A stretch of 64,000 nucleotides of DNA from Trogon surrucura (GCA_020746105.1 CM036618.1:1116001-1180000), one strand, 5' to 3'; counted from the stretch's first letter, positions 42,788 through 54,895 are shown. Translations and numbers: made by a program. The notes: generated by a model not told the origin, from the sequence alone.

Positions 42788-43440
42788 TTCATAGAACAGT
42801 GTCACAGAACCGTTTCGGTTGGAAGAGATCTTTAAGATCACTGAGCCCAAACTTTGGCCTAGCCCTATCAACACCACTAAACCATGTGCCAAAGTACAAC
42901 ACCCACCGGTCTCTTTAGCTCCTCCAGGGCTGGTGACTCAACCACCTCCCTGCGCAGGCTGTTCCAATGCCTGAGAAACACTTCAATAAAGAAATTCTAT
43001 CTAATATCCAACCTGAACCTCCCTTGGCACAGCTTAAGGGCATTTCCCCTTCTCCTATCACTCGCTACTGGTGAGAACAGACCAATCCTCACCTGTCTAC
43101 AACCTCCTTTTACGTAATTCAAAAGACTGATGAGGTGTCTCCTCAATCTCCTCTCCTCCAGGCTAAACAGCCCCAGATCCCTCAGCCTTTCCTCATACAA
43201 CATATGCTCCAAACCCTTTCCCAGCTTGGCAGCCCGGCTCTGCACCTCAATGTCCCTCTCATAGTGAGGGGCCCAAAACTGGACACAGCACTCAAGGCCT
43301 CACGAAAGCCAAGTACAGGGGCATGATGACCTCCCTGCTCCTGCTGACAGCACCATTCCTGACCCAGGACAGGACACCGTTGGCCTTCTTGTCCCCCTGG
43401 GCACCCTGCTGGCTCATCTCCAGCCGGTGTCCATCAACAC
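42788..43440 (-). mobile_element. CR1 LINE 3' fragment, counterpart of 807-1440
   Basis: It has worn tail octamers, then the same CR1 family and break points as in unit A. Confidence 0.8.
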
Positions 43441-43444
43441 CCCG

Positions 43445-44020
43445 AGTTCCCTAATACAAAAAGATTTTGCAGGTTGTTTGACAAGGGTCTCCGTTTCCTG
43501 GCAAGCAACAGCCGTGACCCCGAGACTTCTCTTCTGAGCAGCCCCAGCTCTCCCAGCCCGTCCTCACAGGGAGCTGCTCCAGCCCCCTGAGCATCTCGGT
43601 GGCCTCCTCGGGACCCGCTCCAACAGCTCCACGTCCTTCTGGTGCTGAGGGCCCCAGAGCTGGGCACAGAGCTGCAGGGGGGGTCTCAGCCCCAGCCCCC
43701 CCAGCCCTTCTCTGTGGGGCTGCTCTCCATCCCCTCCTCCCCAGCCTGGCTCTGGGCTTGGGATTGCCCCGAGCCGGGGCCAGGACCTTGCCCTGGGCCT
43801 TGCTGACCCTCCTGAGCTGGGCACGGCCCCACCTCTCCAGCCTGGCCAGGCCCCTGGGGGTGACATCCCTTCCCTGCGGCGTGTCGGCCGCCCCACACAG
43901 CTCGGGGTCGTCGGGGCACTCGCTGAGGGAGCCCTCGATCCCACTGTCCGTGTCAGTGACTGAGATATTTAATGTGCTGGTCCCCTGGGGACACCTCTCC
44001 TCACTGCTCTCCCCGCTGAC
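43445..44020 (-). mobile_element. CR1 LINE fragment, counterpart of 1441-2045
   Basis: Minus-strand frames give the same CR1 ORF2 end as in unit A. It ends about 70 bases before the CpG-rich SELENOI promoter. Confidence 0.75.
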
Positions 44021-44089
44021 ATCGAACCATGCCCCAGGCACGCCCGGCCTCCCCTCTGCTGCGCTCCCGACGTGGCCCAACCCTCCGTG

Positions 44090-44860
44090 TTTCTATTTTC
44101 CTCCAAAGAAATGGGTTTTTTTTCCTTCCCCGCCCGCCCCCGCTCCCGCCCCCCCGCCGGCGCCCCCCCGCCCGCTCCGCCCTCCCGCCGCCAGGGGGCG
44201 CTCGCCCAGCGCAGCCCGACGGGCGGGCGGGGCGCCGCGACGTCACGGCCACGCCGGGTGGGCCGATGCGGCGGCGGCCGGAGGCGGCGGCTACGGCGGC
44301 CGGCGGGGGCCAGGGCGGGCGCGGAGCGCGGCGAGCGGCACCGGCACCGGCAGCGGCACCGGGCTGCCATGGAGTACGTGACGGCCGAGCAGCTGGCCGG
44401 CTTCAGCAAGTACAAGGTGCCGCCGGCGTCGAGCGGGGGGGGGCGCGGGGTGGGGGATGGATGGGGCGGGGAGGCCGGGCCTGTCTGGGGGGTGTCTGAG
44501 GGGGGTCTGAGGGGGCCGCCGGGCCGCGCCCCTCGGGGGTCGGTGTTTGGGAGGGAGGTGTAGGGGGGTGTAGGGGGGCCCCGGGGGTGCTGGAGGGACA
44601 CCCCGGGTTTGGGGGGAAGGGGAGGAGCTGCGGTGGGACCCGGGGTGTGTGGGGGAGCGGAGCCCTGTGCCCGGGGGGCCGCCGTGGGGCTGAGTGGGAG
44701 CCCCGGGGCCTGTTCCGTGGGGCGGGGGCGGCCGCAGTGGGGCCCGGTGCCGCGAAGGTCGGGGTGCGGTGCAGTGGAGGGGCGGCTGTGCGAGGTGTGT
44801 GCCCCCCGCCCCTCCCCATGGGGTGAGGTGAGGTTGGGGGCGGTGCCGTGGGTGCTCGGC
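44090..44860 (+). promoter_or_regulatory. SELENOI: CpG-island promoter of SELENOI
   Basis: Extremely GC- and CpG-rich sequence surrounds the first coding exon. There is no TATA box. A CRE-like GACGTCAC lies at 44239-44246, about 120 bases before the ATG, amid GGGCGG boxes. This is the usual promoter type of a broadly expressed metabolic gene. Long frames on both strands here are a product of base composition. Confidence 0.75.
44369..44416 (+). CDS. SELENOI: Ethanolaminephosphotransferase 1, exon 1
   Basis: Sixteen codons (MEYVTAEQLAGFSKYK) start in a strong context, GCCATGG, and end at a GT donor (44417) in phase 0. SELENOI (EPT1) transfers phosphoethanolamine from CDP-ethanolamine to diacylglycerol in the ER/Golgi membrane, the last step of the Kennedy pathway, and is a selenoprotein. 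The N-terminus is slightly shorter than the mammalian one I know, but 'EYV', 'EQLAGF' and 'KYK' match. The reading continues in phase with exon 2, 17,375 bases downstream. The selenocysteine codon and SECIS element lie outside the window. Confidence 0.9.
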
Positions 44861-45000
44861 TCCGTGCAGGCCCTTCACCCCCTCTGCTCCCCTTCTCCCC
44901 CACCCCAATACCCCAGGAACCGTTCTCTGTTTGGGCCAGTGCAATGCGGATCCCTTCCACCCCCCCAAGCTGTTTCACGGTGGGGTGTGCTGGGTGCATT

Positions 45001-45196
45001 GAGGACCAGGAGTGACCGTATGAGATGTGGAAGGTGGCAGTGAGGACCAGGAGTGACCGTATGAGATGTGGAAGGTGGCAGTGAGGACCAGGAGTGACGG
45101 TATGAGATGTGGAAGGTGGCAGTGAGGACCAGGAGTGACGGTATGAGATGTGGAAGGTGGCAGTGAGGACCAGGAGTGACCGTATGAGATGTGGAA
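45001..45196. repeat. 41-bp minisatellite, 4.8 copies
   Basis: Tandem units begin at 45001, 45042, 45083, 45124 and 45165. Each contains GAGGACCAGGAGTGAC and GTATGAGATGTGG. Units three and four share a C-to-G change (GACGGT). It is in intron 1 of SELENOI, close to the promoter. Confidence 0.95.
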
Positions 45197-47350
45197 AACC
45201 CCTCCCAGCTTTGCAGGAGGGGTCAGGGGGACTGTTGTGTGCTCCACAGTGAGTCAAGGGGTGTCTGTCCGCAAGCTGGACCCCCCCCTCCTTCCCCCAG
45301 CCTGTCTCCTGGCAGGGATGAGGACACCACGTGTGCCGTTGCAGGGTACAACGTCCAGCACAGCACAGTGTGAGTGTGTCCCTGTGCCAGGTGGGCACCA
45401 CCAGCCTGTTTGACCCGCCCCCTCCTGCCAGGGGAAGGACAGGCTGTGTGCCACAGAGTTGGCTCTGGCCTGGGGACAGCAGAGTGTGGGGCGGTGGCAG
45501 TGTGATCGCGTGCCAGCTGTGCTTCCCCCTTCGGGTGGGGACACACCTTCACGTCCTACAGTACAGCACGTGGTGGTGTTACTGAGCGTGGTGTGATCAC
45601 ATTCGATTTTTGTACCGCCCCCCCAGGCTGTCCCTGGGAGTTAGGGACATTACTGGGTGCCGTGTGGGTGCAGTGGGGAGTGGCACTGTGGCAGCTTGCC
45701 TGTCCTCCCCCTTCCTGTTCTGGCAGCGATGTGGTCGAGAGAGGTGGCTGTGGCATGTCACTGCACGCAGCGAGGACAACGCCTTACCAGGCTGTGCTGT
45801 GGCTGCCCCTGCTGCGAAGGGGCTGCGGAGGAGGGAGCTCGGGGCGCCTGCAGGGCTGCGTCGTAGTGGGAGCACGGCCGGCCTGGGGGCTCCCCTCGTG
45901 TTTAGCTCAGGCCCGTGTTGCTCCTGCCCCGTGGCTGCTCCCTGCACAGTCAGACATGCAGAAATGTGCCAGAGGTTGGCCCCGTCTCCTCGTGCGAGCG
46001 TGCTGGTCTGTGTCTTGTTCAAAGCACTGGGAACCTTTGAAGCAAGCTGCTGTACGTGCTAATAGGCTCTGGTGTGGCAGTTTAAATCCCTAGAGGGGCT
46101 GATTTTGGGCATCCTTGACACAGAGGAATGCTGGATTGTGTGTTTAGGTGGAGAGGAATATATTTACCATAATTTTCCTTCTCTCGCACCAGCAGTGAGC
46201 TTCACCTTCTCCTCTGCTTTGCTTCTGTTTCAGGATCTGTCACAGCCCTCCTTCCAGGGTGGTTCCTGGGGTGTCATTTAAGCATGCAGGACAGTTAGGA
46301 GAAGCCTGATGCATTCAGGGAGTGAAGCAGGTGACGTGTTGTCTTGTATTGCTGTGTGAGGCTGGCTGTGTGGGTCTGATCTCCTCCTGGAGCAGTCTGT
46401 GGGGGCAGGAGCCATCAGGGCTTGCTCACCCTCTCCTTGTGCACGCTCAGAGCTGTTGAGGTGGAGATAAACAGGCTTGGTAGAGCGAGTTTGACCAATG
46501 TGACAGGTTGCGTGAGGTTCCCCGTGGAAGACAGATTGTACGGGGATTCGTCAGTAAACTTGCAGTGTGTTCAGAAAGGCAGCGAAAGATAGCGGTTTTG
46601 TGTGGGTGCTGGAAAAAAAAGTAAGCACTCAGCTTTGAGCCAGGCCTCCCAAAGTGACTAATTTTGCTCCTGGGAAGACAATGGTTTTGCTGAAAGAGAG
46701 AGCCTGTCGTGTGTTCAGCCTCTTTGCAGCGGTGCCTGGATGGATCTGTGGTGTTGCTGCCTTCCTTCTCAGTACCTGTGTGGTGAGAAAGGGGTCTCCG
46801 TGCTCTAGAGGTGGTGCTGAGGGGGGGCACAGACACTGTCGCAAACCTTCCTGTCGGTGGCACCAAAGACCTGCTCCCAGGTCACGGTCCTCTCCGAGCT
46901 ACACCTGGTGGAAACGCCATTGCGGTTAAATTTATGGGCAGGACCCTAAACGCAGACCAGAGCGAGGAGGTAGCGTGTAAAGCCCAGTGTGGGCAGTGTT
47001 GGCTGCCAGCTGTCACCAGTTACGTGCTGGGGTTGTGTTTACTGGCCTTGGTTTCGGAGTGCACAGGGCTGAAATGTGTGAGCAGATCTTGGCTGGAGGT
47101 GGCACTCCCAGCCTGGCCGAGCTGAACCAACAGGCAGAGGCCAGCAAAGCTGCGGATGCCCTGAGGACAGGAGTGCGGTCTTGCTGGCAGGAGTAGCTTT
47201 GCTCCGGAGATTGTGGTTTCCCTGAGTCAATAGAGACTTTGATAAGAGCGGGCGGGTTCACGCTTGGCTCTGAAAAGCATCGTTTCTGCCCTGCGCTCGT
47301 GCACAGCTCGTCAGGGTGGCGAGCACCTGCTGCTGACAGTGCTTTGCTGG
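45197..47350. other. SELENOI intron 1, no gene seen
   Basis: Unique intronic sequence with only short or composition-driven frames. No known repeat family stands out. Confidence 0.5.
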
Positions 47351-47351
47351 A

Positions 47352-47975
47352 GATAGAATCGTAGAACTGTCAGGGTTGGAAGGGACCTTAAAGCTCATCC
47401 AGTTCCAACCCCCTGCCATGGGCAGGGACATCCCCACTGGATCAGGCTGCCCAGAGCCCCATCCAGCCTGGCCTGAAAAACTCCCAGGGATGGGGCTGCC
47501 ACCCCCTCTCTGGGCAACCTGGGCCAGGGTCTCCCCACCCTCATGGGGAAGAACACTCACGTCCCATCTGAACCGACCCATCTCCAGCTTCAATCCATTC
47601 CCTCTAGTCCTGTCACTGCCCGACATCCTGACAAGCCCCTCCCCAGCTTTCTTGTAGCCCCCTTGAGATACTGGAAGCCACAACAAGGTCTCCTGGGAGC
47701 CTTCCTTTTTTCAGACTGAACAGCCCCAACTCTCTCAGTCTGTCTGCACAGGAGAGGGGCTCCAGCCCCCTGAGCATCCTCGTGGCCCTTCTCTGGACAC
47801 GCTCCAGCACGTCCAGATCTCTCTTGTGCTGTGGCTCCAGAACTGGACGCAGGACTCCAGGTGGGGTCTCACGAGAGGGGAGCAGAGGGGGGGAATCCCC
47901 TCCCTCGCCCTGCTGGCCACGCACCTCTTGCTGCAGTCCAGGACACGACTGGCTTTCTGGGCTGCAGGTGCCACT
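47352..47975 (-). mobile_element. CR1 LINE 3' fragment in SELENOI intron 1
   Basis: It starts AGATAGAATCGTAGAACTG, then 'ggttggaagggaccttaaag'. It continues through the block encoding 'LVRPHLESCVQFW' on the minus strand. Confidence 0.85.
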
Positions 47976-50900
47976 GACAATAAACTCTACCGAGAAGAGC
48001 AGTTGGTGCAGACACACCAACTGCTGTAAGGGGTAGTGAAGACCCAGTCGGTGTCTCTGCAGTGCTCCCTTCCTCTGCGTCTTGTTTGCCTGCAGAGCCT
48101 TTATTTTTCTTCGCTATTTTAGCCTTGAGAAAGTGGCTGATCCAAGCACAAATCTCTGATACTGGGTCATGTATTCCAACTTTGCTTTAGACGTTGAGGT
48201 TTGTCCTGCTCTGCCCTTTCCTTGCCTTGAAGGAGTGACTCTAGATCCGTCACCGCTCTGTTGAGTTGGCTACCTGGGTGCAACTTAACTGTTCTTGCCC
48301 AGAAACCTTCCACCGCAGCGTCGACTGTCGTTCCACAGGGACAGAGCAAGGAGAGGGGCAGTGTGTGGATGGCACCGTGAAATAACTGCAGAGTGATCTA
48401 GCTGTTGCTGAGCTGCTTTCTTTACCTCATCCCCGAGATAGACCCTTATTTCTAACCTGAGTGGAAGAGGTCAGCGTGTGGCTGCAGCCCAGCAGGTTGC
48501 TTGAAAAGGTGGCTCACGTTGTGTGGCTTGAATATGTACGAGAAGCTGGTGTGGCTGGAAGGCAGCTGGGACGAGCCGTTGCTTAAGAGGTAGGACCTTT
48601 GGTCCCCTTTAGTGGGACCACAAAGGTGGTGCATGGTGAGAACCAGGCTCTCAGCTGGAAAACTCCTCCAGTTCCTGCTGCGGCAGCCTTTGATTCAGCC
48701 TTTAAGCTCTGCTTGGCAGAAGCTCTCCAGCCTGCACGCGACAGATTTGGAGAAGAGCAAGCAGATTTGGGAGGTATGTGGAGGAGGCAACATGTGTCCA
48801 AGGGAAGGAACATGTCCTTGGAGAGGAGCTAGTGTCCCTGGAGCTCTTACAGCAGGAGCAGAAGTGCTTCATGCAAGACGATCCACAGCTTTCTCCAGCC
48901 CTGGCTGGTTTACTCCTCCCGTTGCTGCCAGGAGCGCATATGGGAAGCGGCGAGTCAGGAGTCCAGATGGTTTTAGCTTTGCAGCGTGCACATTTCTCCT
49001 GGCTGGGGGAGAGGTAGGTGTGTGCTCCTTCTGTCACAGGCTGGCTCGGTGCCGCGGGTGGTAAGGGTGTAGAGGGAACCGTCCTTTAGCTGCTCTTGAA
49101 GGGACGCTGAGGAGCTTCTCTGCCTGAGGAAACTGTGCAGAGAACAGCACAGTGTTACTGGAGAGTTTTTAATTGTACCCCTTCAGTAGGAGACTCTGAT
49201 TTGGGTGCAGTGTATGTACCTCTAGAGACAGTCTAAGCTAACCTAAAATGGGCAGGGAGGGTTTCTCTGCTGGAACAAATACATCCTGTGTAGTGTTACA
49301 GCCCGGCCTGGCAGCAGCGTGCCCCGCTTCCCCCGAGGAAATGCTGCACGCGGCGGGACAGATCCCAAGTGTGTCTGCCCCAGCACCTCCTCCGGCTTGT
49401 CAGCCTCGGGCAGATGACGGATACTTCTGGCGGGGCGGAGGTCATGATGTCAAAAATAAAGCTCGTCTTTGGAGGCCGTAGAGCAGGATGCTGACCTTCT
49501 GAGGAAAAGTAAACCAGACGCTCTGCTGTTGTCACGTCTTGAACGGCCTCTGCCAAAACCAGGCCCTTTGTCACTCTTAAATACTGAATGTCCTCTGCCA
49601 AGGAAGGTGCAGCCCAGGCACTGCTGTTTCAGAGTGTAAACCTTGCAGTGGGATGCCAGAGGTCACGATCTGCTCCTTAAAAACCAGTCTGTGAATCTCT
49701 TTCTGGCAGTCTGCTGGGCAACCTCCTTCTATAAATTTATGGGGAGCGGGGAAAATGACACCATCGGGAACATTCACAGAGGTGTCTGCTCCTACTTTGC
49801 TCACTGTGGGAGAGAGACCTACCCCTTTCTTCCTTCCAGACTGCCTCCGAGTCCTTTTTTCACAGAGCAACCCAAACAGCTCTCCCTTGTGCGAGTTGTC
49901 GCTGCCTTCCCCCGAGTGTGGTGCCCAGAGGTGGATGCAGCGTGCGAGCTGGAGCCTCGCCAGCGCGGCGGAGGGAGGAAGGCTGCCTTCGTGCGTTGCA
50001 TACAGCACTCGTGTGTCTTGCTGAGCTGCACGTCCCTTTCTGCGGCGCTGTGACCCTCGTGGCTTCTTTCGGCGGGTCGGGAGGCTGCGCTCACAGCTAC
50101 CGTGGTGCCAAAAGCAGCCGTGGAGAATGAGGGCAGAGAGCTGCGACTTCTCCTGTCCTGTTAGTTACAGACAGCTTCGGCGGTTTGTCAGTGTCTTTTT
50201 GTATTCCAGTCACGTGCCCTGTGTTTCCTGTAGCCTTTCCTTGCCTGGTGTTGCCCGAGCTGCTTGCGATTCTGCTTTATTCAGCTCTGCCCTGTGACAT
50301 CCTGTATTGTACTCGTGCCTTCGTGACGGAGTCTCGGGTGGCTATTCCTGGGGCACGTCTTGCAGTCAGATAGAATCGTGTGTGGCCGCTGTGTGGATCT
50401 TTCACCCGGCTCACGTAGGAGCAGGGAAAACACTCGAGTGGTGAGTGTTGTGTATGAGGCTTTGGCCATGTGTGTTTCCCTCGCCGTGCAAGCTGGGTGG
50501 AAGTGCAGGTACGAGCCTCTGTCCTGATGCCATCTGGACCTCGGTCTTCCCTTAAGGCCGTGTGTTACCCTCAAGAGTAGTGGTTTGGAGGAAATGCCAG
50601 CGGCGGAGGATGCGGGAGTGCCGCTCCTGATGCGTGCCCTGGGAGGGACACGAGAGGGAAGGTGCTGACACGTGTCGTGTTTGGGTCCAAAGGTGGGACA
50701 GGCAGGTGTCTCACCCTTGAAGCTTTGGCAGCAAGTAGGAGTTCAGTAAGAGGAAAGCGAATTGAGGTTTTGCAAGTGCCTTTTATAGCAAAGCTGCCGT
50801 GCCCTAAAATCCTTCCTTTCCCACGTCCTCGCTTCGGAGCGGAGCTGGCGATGGCAGCCCGTGGGCAGCGCACAACCAGCAGCGGCACGGGGGAGGCCGG

Positions 50901-52490
50901 TGGCAGCCCGCTCGCCCACGGCTCTTGTGAAGAGGTTCTTTGTCTGGTTATACCTGCGTGGGCAGTAAAATGAAGTCCTTTTGGTGTCTGCTGCCACGTG
51001 CCTGCTGGGCTGAGGCCTGGGAGCAGCTGGCAGCGCTCGAGCACTAAGGGAAAAAGTGTTCAGAGCTGGCATCGCTCTCCTGTCGAGGCGTTGGGTGTGG
51101 AGCTGCCCAGAGCAGGCACTGCAGGATGGCTGCAAGAGTGGAAGGCTCTTCTCTGGCTTCTTCTTCCTCAGGTTGGAGAAAACATCTTATCCTGGGCACA
51201 GCTGTGTGGCTGAGAGCGTGCAAGGCCTGTGGAGGGTTCATGCTTAGCTGAGATTTTGCCCCGGGAGGTGTTGGTCTGTTATCCCAACAAGGAGGGTGCT
51301 TGGACTCTATGAGGTGCCGTTTAAAATGCTGTTTATTAGAGCTAATGCTATAAGGAGGGACAAGGATAGATAATCTTGCATCTCTTCTAGATAGTGCAAG
51401 CCTCTAGTGGTGTTAGCATCAAAAGGGCCTCCCATCCACGCTCAGTGTGTTGGGCAGACCCTGACTGTAGAAGATGTTCCCCCTATTTCAAGCATTCAAA
51501 CTATTACAGGATTTTCTTACATGAAAACTCTATTCTTCATTTCTTGGGGGTTTAGCAGTATGTCACGCATGGTTGTCCTGCGGTGTCAAAGGAGACCTTG
51601 CCTTGGGAGCTGTGGTGCCCTGAATGCGCCAAAGGGCTGGGCATCTAGCTTAAATGATTTCTTTTTACTGTGGAAAGTACTCTTCTCCTGCTCTTCTCCC
51701 TTTTCTGCACCCTTCTTCGGGGTGGGAATCCCTGAGCTGGGCTGTCACCAGCTCAAGCCAGCAGCAGAGCTGCTGGGTGTTACACAAATCATGCTGGGTG
51801 TTGTGCTTTGGCTGTTGATTGCACAGTTTCTGTAGGTCACAGAATCGCAGAACACTTCAGCTCGTGCCTCTCTGCCCTGAAGAAGAGGCTGCTCTCCTCC
51901 TCCATGAGCCTCCAGAGATCCTCTTGCTTTCAGACTTGTACCACGGAGAGCAGGGTGGGGAGCCCTAAAGAAGTCGCGGCAGTTTTTGCTCTGCCCAGCA
52001 GAGGCACCTACGTGTGCCAGTGGCAGTTCAGACCAGTGGAACAACCAGAAAGCTGGTAGCAAGAGCAGCAGAAAAGAAAGGTTTTTTTGATGCTAGCGTG
52101 TGGATGTGAGGCTTGAGGCCACGGCGTGCTGTCTCCTGCGGGTTCCTTAGCAGGAAGAGTGTGCAGGAGAAGCCTTTGAGCCCTGCTCTTGAATCACTTA
52201 ACTCCTTCCCCAAGGGCTCTTTTAATTGCTCTGAGCCTGTGTGTGTCCCTGTCTGCCTTTAAATAAGTGTTTAAAATTTAAATGGGTGCTGCTCGGCTGC
52301 GCTGTGTTGCCCAGGGTGCCTCAACAAAGTCCAGAAGTCCTCCTAGACTTTGTGACTTTGAAGATGACCAGCTGGAAGAGTTAGAGGTGGTGTTCTCCTC
52401 TTCTGTGGTTAAATTTAGGGTTTAGAACCTCTGCCCAGCTTGGTGTGTCGCTTGAGGCTCTTGTGGTGTGAAAACTGCCCAGGTGCTGTG
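47976..52490. other. SELENOI intron 1, no gene seen
   Basis: About 4.5 kb of unique intron. Frames are short and scattered on both strands, and none resembles a known family. Confidence 0.5.
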
Positions 52491-52629
52491 AGGAGGTTGT
52501 GGGAGACAGGAGGTGGTTGTGGGAGACAGGAGGTGGTTGTGGGAGACAGGAGGTGGTTGTGGGAGACAGGAGGTGGTTGTGGGAGACAGGAGGTGGTTGT
52601 GGGAGACAGGAGGTGGTTGTAGGGGACAG
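52491..52629. repeat. 20-bp minisatellite, about 7 copies
   Basis: Near-perfect tandem copies of GGTTGTGGGAGACAGGAGGT. G-rich on the plus strand. The last unit is altered (GGTTGTAGGGGACAG). Confidence 0.95.
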
Positions 52630-52809
52630 CAGCAGCGCTGGTTCACTGGAACCAACCTGGCTCTCGTGAGCCTTGGCTGAGCTTTTGCTCTGTGCTAAGC
52701 ATGGGATGAGGGTGAGGGACTTGTCTTGCTTTCTAGAGACACTTGTGAACTTGTGTTGTAAGGTTTTGATGAGCGATGAGCTAGTTCTGCTCCTGAGACC
52801 TGGGATCTG

Positions 52810-53280
52810 TGTGTGTTTCCTGGGGTGTGTTAGAAGGGGAGTAGCAAGTAGGTCAAGAGAGGTCCTCCTGCCCCTCTGCTCTGCCCTGGGGAGGCCACAT
52901 CTGGAATATTGTGTCCAGTTCTGGGCCCCTCAGCTCCAGAGGGACAGAGAACTGCAGGAGAGAGCCCAGCGCAGCCACAGGGATGATGGAGGGAGTGGAA
53001 CATCTCCCTGGTGAGGAAAGGCTGAGGGAGCTGGGGCTCTTTAGTTTGGAGAAGAGGAGGCTGAGGGGTGACCTCATTCATGTTTATAAATATGTCACGG
53101 GGGAGTGTCAGGAGGACAGAGCCAGGCTCTGCTCAGGGATGTCCAGTGACAGGACAAGGGGCAATGGGTACAAACTGGAACACAGGAGGTTCCACAGAAA
53201 CCTCAGGAAGAACCTTTTCCCTGCGCGGGTGCCGGAGCCCTGGCCCAGGCTGCCCAGAGAGGGTGTGGAGTCTCCTTGGG
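52810..53280 (+). mobile_element. CR1 LINE fragment
   Basis: A plus-strand CR1 from 'gtgttagaaggggagtagca' to 'agagagggtgtggagtctcc', lacking its 3' tail. It abuts the palindrome at 53288. Confidence 0.85.
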
Positions 53281-53287
53281 ACCTCCT

Positions 53288-53358
53288 CCCTTCATCATCC
53301 TCGTAGCTCTCCGTTGGACTCTCCGAGTCCAACGGAGAGCTACGAGGATGATGAAGGG
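53288..53358. repeat. Perfect 34-bp inverted repeat with 3-base spacer
   Basis: Arms are 53288-53321 and 53325-53358, with loop TCC. Both arms are CR1-derived, the left inverted relative to the right. It marks the 5' junction of the next CR1 copy. Confidence 0.95.
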
Positions 53359-53655
53359 ACTTGAAAATCTCTTCTCAGTGGTGCCCAGCAATAGGACAAG
53401 GAATAATGGGTTTAAGTTAGAACATGGGAAGTTCCACCTCAACATGAGGAGAAACTTCTTGGCTGTGCGGGTGCTGGAGCCCTGGCCCAGGCTGCCCAGA
53501 GAGGGTGTGGAGTCTCCTGCTCTGGAGACTTTCCAACCCGCCTGGACGCGTTCCTGTGTGGCTGCCCTGGGTGACCCTGCTCTGGCAGGGAGTGGCATGG
53601 GGTGATCTCTAGAGGTCCCGTCCAGCCCCCAACAGTCTGTGATTCTGTGACATCT
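53325..53655 (+). mobile_element. CR1 LINE 3' fragment, internally deleted
   Basis: It starts in the CR1 block 'gagtccaacggagagctacg', then skips to 'tctcagtggtgcccagcaat' and ends ATTCTGTGAC. A closely similar fragment lies at 19390-19700. Confidence 0.85.
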
Positions 53656-54159
53656 CATCCTCATCTTCACTCTCCTGAAACTGCCGCCGGCAGCTCAAGG
53701 TGCTGTTGCTGCTGCCAGAGATCTGGTTTCTGAGCCTTTGCTCTTCAGGGTATCAAAGCTACTGAACCGTGGGTTTGGTTGGGGATTCCCACACTCTGGT
53801 TTTTAGCCACGCAGTGGCAGTGATGAAGCTGTTTGTGGTTGGGTACCTCCCGCTGCTTCAGTCCACAGTGGGTCCTGCAGCATTTCCTACCAGGGACTTC
53901 AAACCTCTGTGGGTTTTTCAGTGAGAAGGTGACTCACCCAGGGACATGCAGCTTGGTGGTGGTGGCTGATGGACACCTGGGGCACCGCACCACTGTCACA
54001 CCGGAGGGGCTCTTCTCAGGGTGGTTTGGTTGATGCTCACTGGGTGAGGCTTGTGCTGCTGCAAACCACCTCTGTTTTGGGGAGAGGAGTTGTCTTTGGC
54101 ACCGTGCTGCTGTTGTCGGTGTGAGCATGGAGCCGGTCTCAAAAATGAAAAGGAGAGGA

Positions 54160-54895
54160 AGAATCACAGAATATCAGAATGTTTGGGGCTGGAAGGGACC
54201 TCTGGAGATCATCCAGTCCAACCCCTGCCAGAGCAGGGTCACCCAGGACAGCCACACAGGAACGTGTCCAGGCGGGTTGGAAAGTCTCCAGAGCAGGAGA
54301 CTCCACACCCTCTCTGGGCAGCCTGGGCCAGGGCTCCGGCACCCGCGCAGGGAAGAAGTTTCTCCTCATGTTGAGATGGAACTTCCCATGTTCTAGCTTG
54401 TACCCATTCATCCTTGTCCTATTACTGGGCACCACCAAAAAGAGACTGACGCCTTCTTCTTGATACCTACCCCTCATGTATTTTTACACATTAACAAGGT
54501 CCCCTCTCAGCCATCTCCTCTCAAAGCTGAACAGCCCCAGCTCTCTCAGTCTCTCTTCCCAGCAGAGATGTTCAGTCCCTTGATCCCCCTCGTCGCTCTC
54601 CCTTGGACTCTCTCCAGTAGGTCCCCGTCTCTCTGGAACTGGGGAGCCCCAACCTGGACCCAGGATTCCGGGGGTGGTCTCCCCAGGGCAGAGCAGAGGG
54701 GCAGGAGAACCTCCCCAGCCCTGCTGGACACACTTTTCTTGATGCCCCCCAGGACCCCACTGGCCTCTTGGCCACAAGGGCCCGTTGCTGTCCCAGGGAC
54801 ACCCCCTGCCCACTGGGACTCCAAGGTCTCTCCCCATGGGGCTGCTTTCCAGCAGGACGTCCCCTAATCTGTGCTGGTCAGCCAAGATGGGTGAC
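54160..54895 (-). mobile_element. CR1 LINE fragment
   Basis: It begins AGAATCACAGAATATCAGAATG and covers about 730 bases up to the CR1 block with 'gacacccctgcccactggg'-like sequence. Minus strand. Confidence 0.85.

Larger units (their letters stand above)
41540..44020. repeat. Right end of VLIG tandem-repeat unit C
   Basis: It aligns with unit A (1-2045), with an extra CR1 at 42088-42785. Relative to units A and B it lacks the ISRE-bearing segment. The array stops just before the SELENOI CpG island. Confidence 0.75.

Noticed and set aside
45001-45196. CRISPR-like array
   Set aside because: Units are head-to-tail without unique spacers, in a vertebrate intron. It is a minisatellite.
43969-45401. 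Long frames on both strands around the SELENOI CpG island
   Set aside because: Extreme GC content removes stop codons. The translations are proline/glycine/arginine-rich and have no start or family support.
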